Source: Clostridia bacterium (GTDB taxonomy: Bacteria; Bacillota; Clostridia; Christensenellales; Aristaeellaceae). From it: a stretch of DNA of 54,285 bases. This document shows, one piece after another, positions 15,057-23,563 of this stretch (positions are counted from its first letter, which is position 1; the number at the start of each line of letters is the position of its first letter). The notes beneath the pieces are model-generated. The model was not told the DNA's origin and made no database searches. It saw only the letters and a list, made by a program, of their open reading frames with translations. A program made the translations under genes and the position numbers. The stretch lies in contig JAUMVG010000003.1 of assembly GCA_030530315.1 (NCBI GenBank), positions 1 to 54,285 on the forward strand, in the 5' to 3' direction.

Positions 15057-15977
15057 TCAGACAGTTTCCCGGCTCACCCCGCTGTGCCGCCTGAAATCCC
15101 GGGGAGACACGCCGGTCAGGTCGCGGAAGACCTTGCTGAAATAGCTGGAGCTGGCAAAGCCGCAGTCCGCGCCGATCTCGGTGACGCTCCTGTCCGTCTC
15201 AATCAGCAGCCGCGCGGCGCAGTTCACGCGGTGCTGGAGCACGTACAGCGTCGGCGTCGTGCCCAGCACCTGGCGGAAGGCGCGAAAGGCCTCGCGGCGG
15301 CTGATGCTGGCCGAGGCGGCGATGTCCTCCACGTCGATGGGATCAGCGCTGTGGGCGTGGATAAAGGCGAGCATGGTCTTCACGCGCGCTGCCGCGGTGT
15401 CCGTGACCGGCGCGCTCTCCTCCCGCAGCTCGGGCTCGATCAGCGCGAACAGCCGTGCCCACAGTCCGGCGATGCAGCGCAGCAGCTCCAGCTCGTAGCA
15501 GGGCGGCTCCTTCTCGGCGACGGCAAACAGCGCGGCCATCTGATCCAGCACCGCACCCTGCCCGGGAACCTCCCGGGACAGCCGAACCGCCTCGATCCGC
15601 CGGCACTTCTCCACCGGGGCGACGTACCTGCCGAGGATGCTGTCCGCGGCGCCCAGCATTCCCGCATTGAACTGTAGGACGCGGTACTTCGCGTCGGTGG
15701 CTCCCGACGCCATGCGCACCATGTGCAGCACGTTGGCGTTGATGAAATACCCGTCGCCGGCTCGGGCGGTCAGTGTGCCCTTGGGCGTGCAGCACTCCAC
15801 CTCGCCCTCCACGACGAAGCTGAACTCCACGAACTCGTGCCAGTGCCACTTGGCGCAGTTGTTCACGTACTCGATGACGTTCAGCTCCTGGGCGGAGAAG
15901 GGAAGGTCGCCCGCGCCGCTGCGAAGGGATTCCCGCAGGTTGTCCGTCACGGAAAACTCGCTGACGTAGTGGATCAT
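15057..15977 (-). CDS. AraC-family transcriptional regulator
   Basis: A 306-residue regulator. The N-terminal half is a cupin-like ligand-binding domain (CAKWHWHEFVEFSFVVEGEVECCTPKGTLTARAGDGYFIN, about residues 41-80). The C-terminal 100 residues hold two helix-turn-helix motifs, with the typical second one DRSVTEIGADCGFASSSYFSKVFRDLTGVSPRDFRR. The ligand is probably a small sugar or amino-sugar-like compound by family habit, but nothing here fixes it. No sugar-use genes are adjacent; the divergent neighbour is the HPr-like gene. Confidence 0.9.
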   Translation of the reverse strand: MIHYVSEFSVTDNLRESLRSGAGDLPFSAQELNVIEYVNNCAKWHWHEFVEFSFVVEGEVECCTPKGTLTARAGDGYFINANVLHMVRMASGATDAKYRVLQFNAGMLGAADSILGRYVAPVEKCRRIEAVRLSREVPGQGAVLDQMAALFAVAEKEPPCYELELLRCIAGLWARLFALIEPELREESAPVTDTAAARVKTMLAFIHAHSADPIDVEDIAASASISRREAFRAFRQVLGTTPTLYVLQHRVNCAARLLIETDRSVTEIGADCGFASSSYFSKVFRDLTGVSPRDFRRHSGVSRETV

Positions 15978-16034
15978 GATTCATTCTCCTCCCGTCGATT
16001 GGCACGATATTTAAAGTATTTGGCGCTCCGGTGA

Positions 16035-16063
16035 TTGTTTCTGCGCTTCTGATGCGCTATACT
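16035..16063 (+). promoter_or_regulatory. promoter of the HPr-like gene
   Basis: TTGTTT, 17-base spacer, TATACT, about 80 bases before the start codon. Confidence 0.6.
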
Positions 16064-16142
16064 TGAACCATCAAAGAGAGCACATCAACCGCCGACCGAT
16101 TCCATTATATCACGTCAGCGACAGAAACGGGAGGGCAAAAAT

Positions 16143-16397
16143 ATGAAGCTTTACAACATTCCCAGCGCCGGCAAGTTCCTTCGAAAGATCGCAGCCTGCA
16201 AGGGCGAGGCCCGCTGCGTGCAGCCCGACGGCAAGGTGACCGACCTGAAGTCCATGGCGCAATTTTTAATCCGCTCCGGCATGGCCGACCAGCTGGGCGG
16301 CATCCGCGAGATCGACGTGCGGCTGGAGGACCAGTCCGACGCCGTCATGCTGATGAACTTCGCCGCGCAGATGAACTGCCAGGGCCGGGTCGCGTGA
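16143..16397 (+). CDS. HPr-like protein lacking the phosphorylated histidine
   Basis: An 84-residue protein with the fold signature of the phosphotransferase carrier HPr: CVQPDGKVTDLKSMAQFLI matches the Ser46 region (K-S-x-x), and IREIDVRLEDQSDAVMLMNF matches the C-terminal part. The GxHARPA segment with the catalytic His15 is replaced by SAGKFLRKIAACKG, so it cannot accept phosphate like HPr. A regulatory protein that keeps the serine site (Crh-like logic) is possible. It has its own promoter, a GGGAGG ribosome site and a terminator. Confidence 0.7.
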   Translation: MKLYNIPSAGKFLRKIAACKGEARCVQPDGKVTDLKSMAQFLIRSGMADQLGGIREIDVRLEDQSDAVMLMNFAAQMNCQGRVA

Positions 16398-16434
16398 TCC
16401 GCCGAATCAAGCACACAATACCCAATAGACAAGG

Positions 16435-16480
16435 CTGCCTCGAATGATCCCGGGAGATCATTTGAGGCAGTCTTCATTTT
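16435..16480. terminator. bidirectional terminator between HPr-like and mscS genes
   Basis: Stem CTGCCTC-g-AATGATC with GATCATT-t-GAGGCAG (16435-16449 with 16456-16470), followed on plus by TCTTCATTTT. It separates convergent genes. Confidence 0.85.
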
Positions 16481-16518
16481 ACCGCTGGTTTCCCGCCAGA
16501 GCAGCCGCCGCGGAAGCG

Positions 16519-17370
16519 TCACTCCTTCGGACCGTTCATCACGACGTTGACGTAGTTGTACGGGATCTCGATGCCATTGTCGTCGAGGGCCTGCTTGACG
16601 CGGGTGTTGATGTCGCTCTTGACCACCTCGGTGGGCGTCGTCGGCTCATAGTAGACCGTGGTCGCCATCACGAGGCTGCTGTCGGCATACTGGATGAAGT
16701 AGACCGGTCCGTACCCCGCGCCGTCCTTCCCGGGCTTTCCCGGAATGGAGTAGGGGCTTTCCTCCACGGCATGGCCGATCACAGCCATCGCCTGCTTTGG
16801 ATCGGTGTCATAGGCGACGCCAAAGCGCATGTGCACGGAGCGGACCCGCATCTGGTAGCTCATGTTGGTGATCTTCATGCCGTTCAGCTTGCTGTTGGGA
16901 ATGACGCGCACCACCGTGTCGATGTCCTGGAGGGTGACGTGCCGCAGGGTGATGTCCTTGACGATGCCCGCCGAGCCGTCCTCCAGCTCGATGCGGTCGC
17001 CAATATTGAAGGGCTTGGTGACGCTGATCATCAGCCCGCAGATCATGTCCGCGATGACCGGCTGTGCCGCGAAGCCCGCGATGGCCGCGATGACCGTGGT
17101 CCCCTGGAACAGCACCCGCCCGAAGGACTGGGTCAGCGGCGAGCTCATGATGACCCACTGCACCGCCAGGAAGATGACGATGAAGCGCACGGCGCTCTCC
17201 ACGTAGCGCAGGTTGATGTTATTCCGCATCTGGGTCATCCGCTTCGAGGCCTTTCGCTCCAGCCGCAGCAGCAGAGTCACCACGGCGGTGGTGGCCGCCA
17301 CGGTGAAGATCAGCTTCAGAACCTCCCACGTGGTGGGGTGGGCCTGGAAAAAGGCGTCCACAGTTGCCAT
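16519..17370 (-). CDS. MscS-family mechanosensitive channel
   Basis: A 283-residue small-conductance mechanosensitive channel. An N-terminal membrane helix (about 16-36) is followed by two more, the pore-lining helix being the Gly/Ala-rich GTTVIAAIAGFAAQPVIADMICGLMI, then a beta domain with the family motif KPFNIGDRIELEDGSAGIVKDITLRHVTLQ and a mixed C-terminal domain. It would open under membrane tension to release solutes after osmotic downshock. The start is set at the ATG of MATVDAFFQ, best spaced from GGGAGAG. It lies 58 bases after the MATE-kinase gene. Confidence 0.92.
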   Translation of the reverse strand: MATVDAFFQAHPTTWEVLKLIFTVAATTAVVTLLLRLERKASKRMTQMRNNINLRYVESAVRFIVIFLAVQWVIMSSPLTQSFGRVLFQGTTVIAAIAGFAAQPVIADMICGLMISVTKPFNIGDRIELEDGSAGIVKDITLRHVTLQDIDTVVRVIPNSKLNGMKITNMSYQMRVRSVHMRFGVAYDTDPKQAMAVIGHAVEESPYSIPGKPGKDGAGYGPVYFIQYADSSLVMATTVYYEPTTPTEVVKSDINTRVKQALDDNGIEIPYNYVNVVMNGPKE

Positions 17371-17428
17371 TGACATCTCTCCCGTTCGTATCGTTTTCGC
17401 CCTGGTATGTCCGCCTCCCCGGCGGCGG

Positions 17429-19174
17429 TTACGCCGCCTGCCGCAGTATCAGCGTCAGGTTGTTCAAGTTCATGGAGTAGGTGTAGCGCGCCTCGTCCGC
17501 CATGCGCATGGCCAGGCGGATGCCCACGCTTTCATCCGGCGCCCCCGCTTCGGAGACGTGGCTGACCGGGTCGAAGGCAAAGCAGTCGTCCCGGAAGCGC
17601 AGCGTCCAGTGTCCGTTTTTGACCTGCAGGCGTATGGAGAGGTTGCTGCGTCCGTCCGGCGCGAAGCCGTGGGCGACGATGTTGGTGCCCATCTCCTCGA
17701 CGCACAGCGCCAGGTGGGCAGCGAGGCGCTCGCCGCCGCCGTGGGCGCGGCAGAAGTCCGCCGCGGACCGCGAGAACTCCATGACTCCGTCCAGATCCCG
17801 CAGGTTCGCCTCGAGGCGGTCCGACTCCGGCACGCCAAAGCTGTCCCGCAGCAGCAGCACGTCCTCCGCCCGGAGGGTGACCCGCCGCTTTTCGAGCCAC
17901 ACACAGGCGAGGATGCCCAGCGTCGTCAGCGCCTCGGCGGCCAGGAAGAGGAACCAGGCGCCGTTCACGCCCGCGATCCTGCTGAACGCCAGCGCGGCGA
18001 GGATCGGCAGGACGGCGTTGTCCAGCACGGAGATGGCCTCCATGCGGTGGACTCTGCCGGTGCCCTGGTAGCTGCTTCTCAGCACATTGGTCAGGCAGCA
18101 GAAGGCCAGTCCGGTCGAGAAGGTGCGCAGGCCGCGCGCCGCCATGGCCTGGCTCTCGCCGGCATAGGGAATAAACAGCCGCACCAGCGGGTTCGCAAAG
18201 GCCAGCAGCAAGCCCATGACCACGACGCCGAGCGCGATGGCGGCGCGGCTGAGCAGGCGCAGCAGCTCGGACAGCGCCGAGCGGTCCTCCTCGTTGTAGA
18301 ACACGCCGGAGAGGGTCAGCGCCACGCCGCCGGAGCCGGTGCTGATGCAGTTGCTGGCGTTGATGAGGGTATTGACGACCGAGAAGGCCGCCACCGCCGC
18401 CTTGCCGCCGGCATCCAGCAGGATGCGGTTGACGGCGAAGATCAGCGCCACCGACGACGCCATGCCGAACACGGTGGGCACGCCGCCCGCGAGCAGCTCC
18501 CGGATCTTCGCCCAGCGAATCTGCTTCGCTGAGAAGGCAAACACGCACTTCTTTGACAGGAAGTAGCCGCCGCCGATGAGCATGGCGATGTAATAGCTGA
18601 GGGCCGAGGCCAGGCCCATGCCGAACATGCCGCCGTGGAACACCAGCACGTTCAGCAGGTCGAGGCCCACGTCCGCCACCGTCATACCCAGCACCGCGGC
18701 GATCAGCAGATTGCTCTGCCCCGCCATTTGCAGGAACGGCACCAGGATCAGCGCGCCCATCGATGCCGGTGCGCCGATGCTGAAGCCCGCCATGTAGCGG
18801 CTGGTATCCTCCAGCAGCGCGGGCTCATTGGCGCCCAGCAGCCGGGAGACGGGCACGCGGAACAGCAGTGCCAGCAGTGTGAAGGCCAGGGAGAAGACCG
18901 CCGCGACGGCCACCGCGGAGGAGTAGCCGGCGTTGGTCTCCTCGCGGTCGCCCCTGCCCAGGGACTTTCCGCAGGCCACCTGGACGCCGGCGCACAGCAT
19001 GCTGCCCACCGCGCCGATGATCAGCAGTACCGGGTTCGCGAGCCCGTAGGCGGTCAGGGCGCGCTCCCCCAGGAACCGCCCGATCATGATGTTGTCGATC
19101 AGCAGGCACAGGGATACCGTCAGTGCCGATAGGATTTGTGCGGTCAGCATCTGCCGCACCAATCTCTTGATCAT
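17429..19174 (-). CDS. MATE transporter fused to an RsbW-like ATPase domain
   Basis: A 581-residue fusion. Residues 1 to about 430 are a twelve-helix MATE-type exporter (IDNIMIGRFLG, GLANPVLLIIGAVGSML). Residues about 460-581 are a GHKL ATPase domain like RsbW, with N box CVEEMGTNIVAHGF, a G1-like RDDCFAFDP and a G2-like VGIRLAMRMADEARY. Such a domain could phosphorylate a STAS protein or respond to one, linking export to partner switching. It starts 21 bases after the ABC permease stop with a GGAGG site, so it belongs to the ABC operon. The exported compound is unknown. Confidence 0.88.
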   Translation of the reverse strand: MIKRLVRQMLTAQILSALTVSLCLLIDNIMIGRFLGERALTAYGLANPVLLIIGAVGSMLCAGVQVACGKSLGRGDREETNAGYSSAVAVAAVFSLAFTLLALLFRVPVSRLLGANEPALLEDTSRYMAGFSIGAPASMGALILVPFLQMAGQSNLLIAAVLGMTVADVGLDLLNVLVFHGGMFGMGLASALSYYIAMLIGGGYFLSKKCVFAFSAKQIRWAKIRELLAGGVPTVFGMASSVALIFAVNRILLDAGGKAAVAAFSVVNTLINASNCISTGSGGVALTLSGVFYNEEDRSALSELLRLLSRAAIALGVVVMGLLLAFANPLVRLFIPYAGESQAMAARGLRTFSTGLAFCCLTNVLRSSYQGTGRVHRMEAISVLDNAVLPILAALAFSRIAGVNGAWFLFLAAEALTTLGILACVWLEKRRVTLRAEDVLLLRDSFGVPESDRLEANLRDLDGVMEFSRSAADFCRAHGGGERLAAHLALCVEEMGTNIVAHGFAPDGRSNLSIRLQVKNGHWTLRFRDDCFAFDPVSHVSEAGAPDESVGIRLAMRMADEARYTYSMNLNNLTLILRQAA

Positions 19175-19195
19175 ACGCGTGCCTCCGTCGGTCGC

Positions 19196-20662
19196 TTATC
19201 GCTTGTCCTTGTCGATGAATTCCAGGGTGATGGTCGCCAGGGCTGCAAAGGCCAGGATGAACAGGGCCAGGTGCAGCCAATAGCGGGTGATGTTGTCCTC
19301 CGTGTACTCGTAGTCGGCCACATAGCTCGCCTGGGCGGCCTTCTCTTCGAGGAACGTCTTGACGTTTTCCTCCCCCACGATGTCCAGCAGCTTGCCCAGC
19401 GTGGTGCTGAAGGTGTAGGAGGCGTCCCGATGGGCCTGCACGTCCGGGTTGGCAGCCGCGAGGTCCACGATCTCGCCCACGGTCGTCGTGCCGCCCAGCC
19501 GCACATCGCCGTACTTTTCCAGGATGCCCGCCAGGTCCACGGCGTCCAGCACGTCGCCCACGGTGGTCAGGTGGGTGATCTTCCGCTCCAGCAGCGGCTT
19601 GAACTCCTCGATGTCGCCCAGCAGGTTCAGGATGTCGCCCACGGCGGCATCCGTATTGGGAATCCGGGTGTCGCGCAGCGCCGCGAATTCCTCATCTTCC
19701 CGGAGCAGGGTCACCACGTCGCCCACGGTGACATCCTCAAGCAGGTGCTCCTCGCGCAGCTTCGCGTAGGACGCGGAGCCCTCCAGCGCCTGCTTCACCT
19801 CGTCCAGGGTGAACGTCCCGCCGATCTCGGCGGCGCGGATCTCGGCGATGGTGGGGTTGTCCTGGTTGGTCAACAGGTCCAGCGCGTCGCCCACGCTCAC
19901 GGTGGCGCTGATCTCATTGTCCCGCATCTTCCCGATCATGTTGGAAATGGTCACAAAGGGGCGGTTGTTGGTGTCCGCCTGGGCGGCAATCACCTTCAGG
20001 CCCGGGTTGGAGATGGTGAAGTGGGTCAGCGGCTCCGTCCAGGCCGGCAGGGTCAGCATGCCACCGGAGAACACCAGCTGGAAGATCAGCACAAAGGGCA
20101 TGATCGTCATGGCCGTGGTGGTGGTGTGCGCCAGGGAGGACACCCACAGCGACAGCATGTCGGAGGCATAGGTGATCAGCAGCATCGAAATGCCGAAGTC
20201 CACGATCAGCCAGGGCGTGAACATGCCCTTCGCGGGGTACTCCACGCCGACGATCTTCGTGATGTACAGCGTCACGCCCGTCTGGGCCGCGCACAGCAGC
20301 AGCTGGTACAGCATGTGGGCGCAGATATAAGAGGAGATGTGCATGCCCGAACGGTGCTCGCGCTTGATCACATCGCGCTCGCGGCAGATGACCTGTATGG
20401 AGTTGAAGCAGCCGTTCCAGATCGCCACGCACACCAGGGCGAAGGAGCCCATCAGCGTGCCCTCCATGTTCAGGAACATCCGCCTGCGAATGACCATGCC
20501 CACCAGGCCGGCGATCAGCGCCGCCATGGGCAGCACCTTCCAGTCGCTCTGGTAGATGAACATTCTCAGCAGCTTTCCAAGATAGATCCAGACCTGTTCG
20601 ATGCGCCCGCGATGGCGCGCCTTGAACCTGCGGCGAACTTCGCCATTATTCCTCTCAGCCAT
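19196..20662 (-). CDS. ABC-2/ABCG-type permease with an internal repeat domain
   Basis: A 488-residue membrane protein. Helices lie around residues 42-62, 70-90, 112-138, 150-180 and 185-205, with the last at 462-482. Between the fifth and last helix is a 250-residue soluble insert. It contains seven units spaced 27-28 residues apart, beginning near 256, 284, 312, 340, 367, 394 and 421, with consensus T-V-G-D-V-x-D-L-L. The first half resembles ABCG permeases (CRERDVIKREHRSGM). The start overlaps the ATPase gene by eight bases. Together they form an exporter; the repeats could bind substrate or the wall. Confidence 0.82.
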   Translation of the reverse strand: MAERNNGEVRRRFKARHRGRIEQVWIYLGKLLRMFIYQSDWKVLPMAALIAGLVGMVIRRRMFLNMEGTLMGSFALVCVAIWNGCFNSIQVICRERDVIKREHRSGMHISSYICAHMLYQLLLCAAQTGVTLYITKIVGVEYPAKGMFTPWLIVDFGISMLLITYASDMLSLWVSSLAHTTTTAMTIMPFVLIFQLVFSGGMLTLPAWTEPLTHFTISNPGLKVIAAQADTNNRPFVTISNMIGKMRDNEISATVSVGDALDLLTNQDNPTIAEIRAAEIGGTFTLDEVKQALEGSASYAKLREEHLLEDVTVGDVVTLLREDEEFAALRDTRIPNTDAAVGDILNLLGDIEEFKPLLERKITHLTTVGDVLDAVDLAGILEKYGDVRLGGTTTVGEIVDLAAANPDVQAHRDASYTFSTTLGKLLDIVGEENVKTFLEEKAAQASYVADYEYTEDNITRYWLHLALFILAFAALATITLEFIDKDKR

Positions 20663-22046
20663 GCTGCACCTCCGCGTACTTCATTACGAATTCATCGGCC
20701 AGGCCGTCGCCGCCCTCCTCCTTGCGGTTGACGGACTTGACGATCTGCTCCATACGCTCCCGCTGGAAGAACTTCCGGGCGTCCTCGATGCTGCCGTACC
20801 AGGCCAGGCGGCCGGTGCGGGCGGAGTCCTTGGCCAGCACGATCACGTCGTCAAACAGGTCGATCACGCGGTCGGGGGTGTGGGTGATGACGATGACGAT
20901 CTTGCCCGTGTCGGCGATCTTCCGAAGCTGCACGAACAGTTCCCGGGCCATGACGCCGTCCAGGCCGGAGTCCGGCTCGTCCAGTATGAACAGGGAGGGA
21001 TTGGAGATGAACTCCATGGAGATGGACAGGCGCTTCTTCTGGCCGCCGGACAGCTTCTCCACCAGGTTGTTCTGAACGGGCTTGAGGCCGAAGATCTCCA
21101 TGACCTCGTCCACGCGCTCGCGGCGCTGCCTGGCGGAAACCTCCATGGGCAGCCTGAGCTTCGCCGCGTCCAGCAGGGTGTTCAGCACGGTGTCCTTGCC
21201 GCGCATCATCTCGCTCTGGGGGACGAAGCCGACCTCGTACTGCATCTTCTTGTACTGGGTGTACATGTTGCTGCCGTTCAGCATGACCTCGGCCTTGGCC
21301 TTCTCATAGCCGTTGATGGCGTTGAGATAGGTGGTCTTGCCCGCGCCGGAGCCGCCCAGCAGCAGCACCATGTGGCCCTGGGGAATGGACATGTGGATGT
21401 CGCGCAGCAGCACCTTCTTCTGGAAGAACTCGGTGGCGCTGCGCTCCTTGAGGTTCACGGTCAGGCCCTCGTCCATGACGGTGGCGCTGCCCTCGGTGGC
21501 CAGCTTCGCAAGCTCCGCCTTGATGTCCTCCACCTTCCACTGGGGCTGGTACTTCGGGCTGAAACCCCAGACCAGCGCGGGGATGAACTCCGTGAAGCCC
21601 AGCACCCACAGCCACATCCAGCGCTTCTTCACGCCGTAGACCTCGATCAGGCCGACATAGACGCGGATGGAGTAGATGAGCACCACGATGCCGATGGTCA
21701 CGGACAGCACATTGTACAGCGTGTCCGCCGCGTTCTCGCTCATGCCGCCACGGGTGAGGAAAACGAGGAGCGTCCAGTCGAAGGCCGTGATTATCGTACT
21801 GAAAAATGTAAACACGGACAGCAAGCGCCCGTCGGATTCGCGCCCGGCGCAGCGGGATAGCTGGTATTCCCGGGCCGCGGGGATCAGCGCCCACCAGCCC
21901 TTGATGCCGGACTTTTCAAACATCTTCCACAGGCCGATCATGTACAGCACGCCGATGACAACATAATGCCATTGCATCGCGCCAAAGAACAGCTTGCAGA
22001 AGAACTCCAGGAAATCGAACCTTCCGCTTACGAGCAAACCCTCCAT
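20655..22046 (-). CDS. ABC transporter ATPase with an N-terminal membrane domain
   Basis: A 463-residue protein. The start is MEGLLVSGRF, with AAAGGAG eight bases upstream. The first 170 residues hold about four membrane helices of the DUF5684-like type (WKMFEKSGIKGWWALIPAAREYQLSRCAGR). The rest is an ABC ATPase: Walker A GGSGAGKTT, signature LSGGQKKRLS, Walker B LFILDEPDSGLDG and H-loop ITHTPD, closest in layout to ABCG/eye-pigment-type ATPases. It partners the overlapping permease gene. The fused membrane part may anchor or regulate the pump. Confidence 0.88.
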   Translation of the reverse strand: MEGLLVSGRFDFLEFFCKLFFGAMQWHYVVIGVLYMIGLWKMFEKSGIKGWWALIPAAREYQLSRCAGRESDGRLLSVFTFFSTIITAFDWTLLVFLTRGGMSENAADTLYNVLSVTIGIVVLIYSIRVYVGLIEVYGVKKRWMWLWVLGFTEFIPALVWGFSPKYQPQWKVEDIKAELAKLATEGSATVMDEGLTVNLKERSATEFFQKKVLLRDIHMSIPQGHMVLLLGGSGAGKTTYLNAINGYEKAKAEVMLNGSNMYTQYKKMQYEVGFVPQSEMMRGKDTVLNTLLDAAKLRLPMEVSARQRRERVDEVMEIFGLKPVQNNLVEKLSGGQKKRLSISMEFISNPSLFILDEPDSGLDGVMARELFVQLRKIADTGKIVIVITHTPDRVIDLFDDVIVLAKDSARTGRLAWYGSIEDARKFFQRERMEQIVKSVNRKEEGGDGLADEFVMKYAEVQHG

Positions 22047-22121
22047 ACCTTCAACTCCTTTTGTGTGTGTTACTTGGAATTCCGGCGGCGGTTTCCCCAC
22101 GCTGCCAAATAAACAGGCATA

Positions 22122-22148
22122 CCAGAAAACGCCATCAGCGCTTTCTGG
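22122..22148. promoter_or_regulatory. dyad upstream of the ABC/MATE operon
   Basis: CCAGAAAACGC, five-base gap, GCGCTTTCTGG: one mismatch in an 11-base inverted repeat, about 75 bases before the ATPase start. It could be an operator or a leader hairpin. Confidence 0.4.
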
Positions 22149-22172
22149 CACGTCCAGTATTCATTTTTCACA

Positions 22173-22202
22173 GGATTCGCCGCGCCTTTGGCTGGCGAAT
22201 CC
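22173..22202. terminator. hairpin after the secreted-protein operon
   Basis: Perfect stem GGATTCGCC/GGCGAATCC with a 12-base loop just after the stop at 22213 (minus). No T-run. Confidence 0.45.
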
Positions 22203-22212
22203 CGAGCTCAGG

Positions 22213-23061
22213 TCAGAACGCCATAAGGTCCAGCGCGGCCTGGGTAGCGTCGCGCAGCTTCTCCCAGTTGAGGCGAACCGCCTCGTCGCCCGCCAGGCTC
22301 TCCATGTCGGCGGCGCCGGCGTCCTCGAAGGCAGGGCGGTTGGCCTCCCAGTCCTCGAAGCAGGCGTCCAGCAGGCCGCGCACCTCGCCGAAGTTCTCAG
22401 CGAAGCGGGCGACCTCCTCCCCGCTCAGCGCCTCCACGGCGATCATCACGCAGGCGGTCAGATTTGCGTCCTCCGCCTCGGACAGGTCGTGGCCGGCGGC
22501 GAAGCCCGCCACCTCGCGGGCCGCCTGGGCCAGCTTGAGGGAGGCCCCGGCGCTGCCCTGTTCGATGCCGAGGATGGCCGGGATATAGCCCTCGGCCAGC
22601 TCCTCCACCGGGATCGCCTCCACGACCTCGACGGTCCGCTCAAAGCGCATGTCCTCGGCGGCGTTCTCCACCTTGTCCTCCCAGAGGAGATACCCCTCGT
22701 CGTCGATGCGGAACACGGCCTCGCCGTTGTCGTAGACCTGTTCCTCGGAGGCGATCTCGCCGTCGTCGCCGTAGGTCAGGATGCTCATCACGCCGTCGTT
22801 CCCGGAGACCAGGCAGTCGTTCTGGGCGTCGTACACGCAACCCGCGTACTCCCAGCGGACGACTTCCCAGGCGCTGCTGCCCCAGAGCACGGTGCAGTAG
22901 ATCACGTCGTCCAGGGATTCGATGGTCAGCGTCGCCCTGCCGCTGCCCCAGACGCCCTCAAAGGCCGCCTCGGGATCATAGGTGTCATTCTCTTCAGCCA
23001 GCGCGGCCATGCCGCAGAGCAGCAGCGCGAGGGCCATAATCGTCGCAATCAGTCTTTTCAT
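22213..23061 (-). CDS. secreted protein, unknown family (paralogue of the next gene)
   Basis: A 282-residue exported protein. The start is MKRLIATIM after AAGGAG; the signal peptide ends LAE. The N-terminal 120 residues are Trp- and acid-rich (VWGSGRATLTIESLDDVIYCTVLWGSSAWEVVRWEYAGCVYD) and share a pattern with the upstream neighbour. The C-terminal 150 residues are a helical, Ala/Glu-rich domain. No family or catalytic motif is recognised. It begins 22 bases after the stop of its paralogue, so they are co-expressed, probably with the large wall-binding protein upstream. Confidence 0.75.
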   Translation of the reverse strand: MKRLIATIMALALLLCGMAALAEENDTYDPEAAFEGVWGSGRATLTIESLDDVIYCTVLWGSSAWEVVRWEYAGCVYDAQNDCLVSGNDGVMSILTYGDDGEIASEEQVYDNGEAVFRIDDEGYLLWEDKVENAAEDMRFERTVEVVEAIPVEELAEGYIPAILGIEQGSAGASLKLAQAAREVAGFAAGHDLSEAEDANLTACVMIAVEALSGEEVARFAENFGEVRGLLDACFEDWEANRPAFEDAGAADMESLAGDEAVRLNWEKLRDATQAALDLMAF

Positions 23062-23083
23062 GTGTCCTTTGCTCCTTGTGTAT

Positions 23084-23548
23084 TCAGTCGTCAAAGAAAT
23101 CCAAATCCTCGCACCGGCTCAGCTCCAGCGTGCCGTCCAGCCCCGCGATGTCGGCGCCGAAGAGGCGCTCGCCGTCCTCGGAGAGGCTGAACAGCGCCCA
23201 CTCCATGTCGTCGAGGGACCAGTCCGTCTCCACCGTCTCCAGGGTTTCCGGGTCATAGCCCTCGCGCCAGCGGGTGCAGTTCACGCAGAACAGCGCGGAT
23301 TTCTCTTCATCATACCAGCAGGAATCGTATTCCCACATCGCGATGGTGTCGCCATCATCCCGGGCCATGCGGCAGACGATGAAGTCCCGCTCCTCGTCAC
23401 AGGAGAATTCAACGATGAAGTCGTCGTTGTCCCAGCTGCCGATAAACCGCCCGGCCATGTCCTCGTCCGCGACGGCCGCCGCGGCGGCCGCCATGAGGCA
23501 GACCGCCGCGACCAGTAGCGCTGTGAGCGTCCCTTTGAAACGTCTCAT
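23084..23548 (-). CDS. small secreted acidic protein, unknown family
   Basis: A 154-residue exported protein with a signal peptide (1-27, ending AVA-D). The mature part is acidic and rich in Trp, Asp and Cys (IGSWDNDDFIVEFSCDEERDFIVCRMARDDGDTIAMWEYDSCWYD). Its pattern W-x-x-D-x-I-x-C...W-E-Y-x-x-C-x-Y-D is shared with the first domain of the downstream gene, so both hold the same small beta domain, possibly with a disulfide. It follows the large wall-binding protein by 15 bases. Function unknown. Confidence 0.75.
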   Translation of the reverse strand: MRRFKGTLTALLVAAVCLMAAAAAAVADEDMAGRFIGSWDNDDFIVEFSCDEERDFIVCRMARDDGDTIAMWEYDSCWYDEEKSALFCVNCTRWREGYDPETLETVETDWSLDDMEWALFSLSEDGERLFGADIAGLDGTLELSRCEDLDFFDD

Positions 23549-23563
23549 CCTGCGGTTCTCTCC

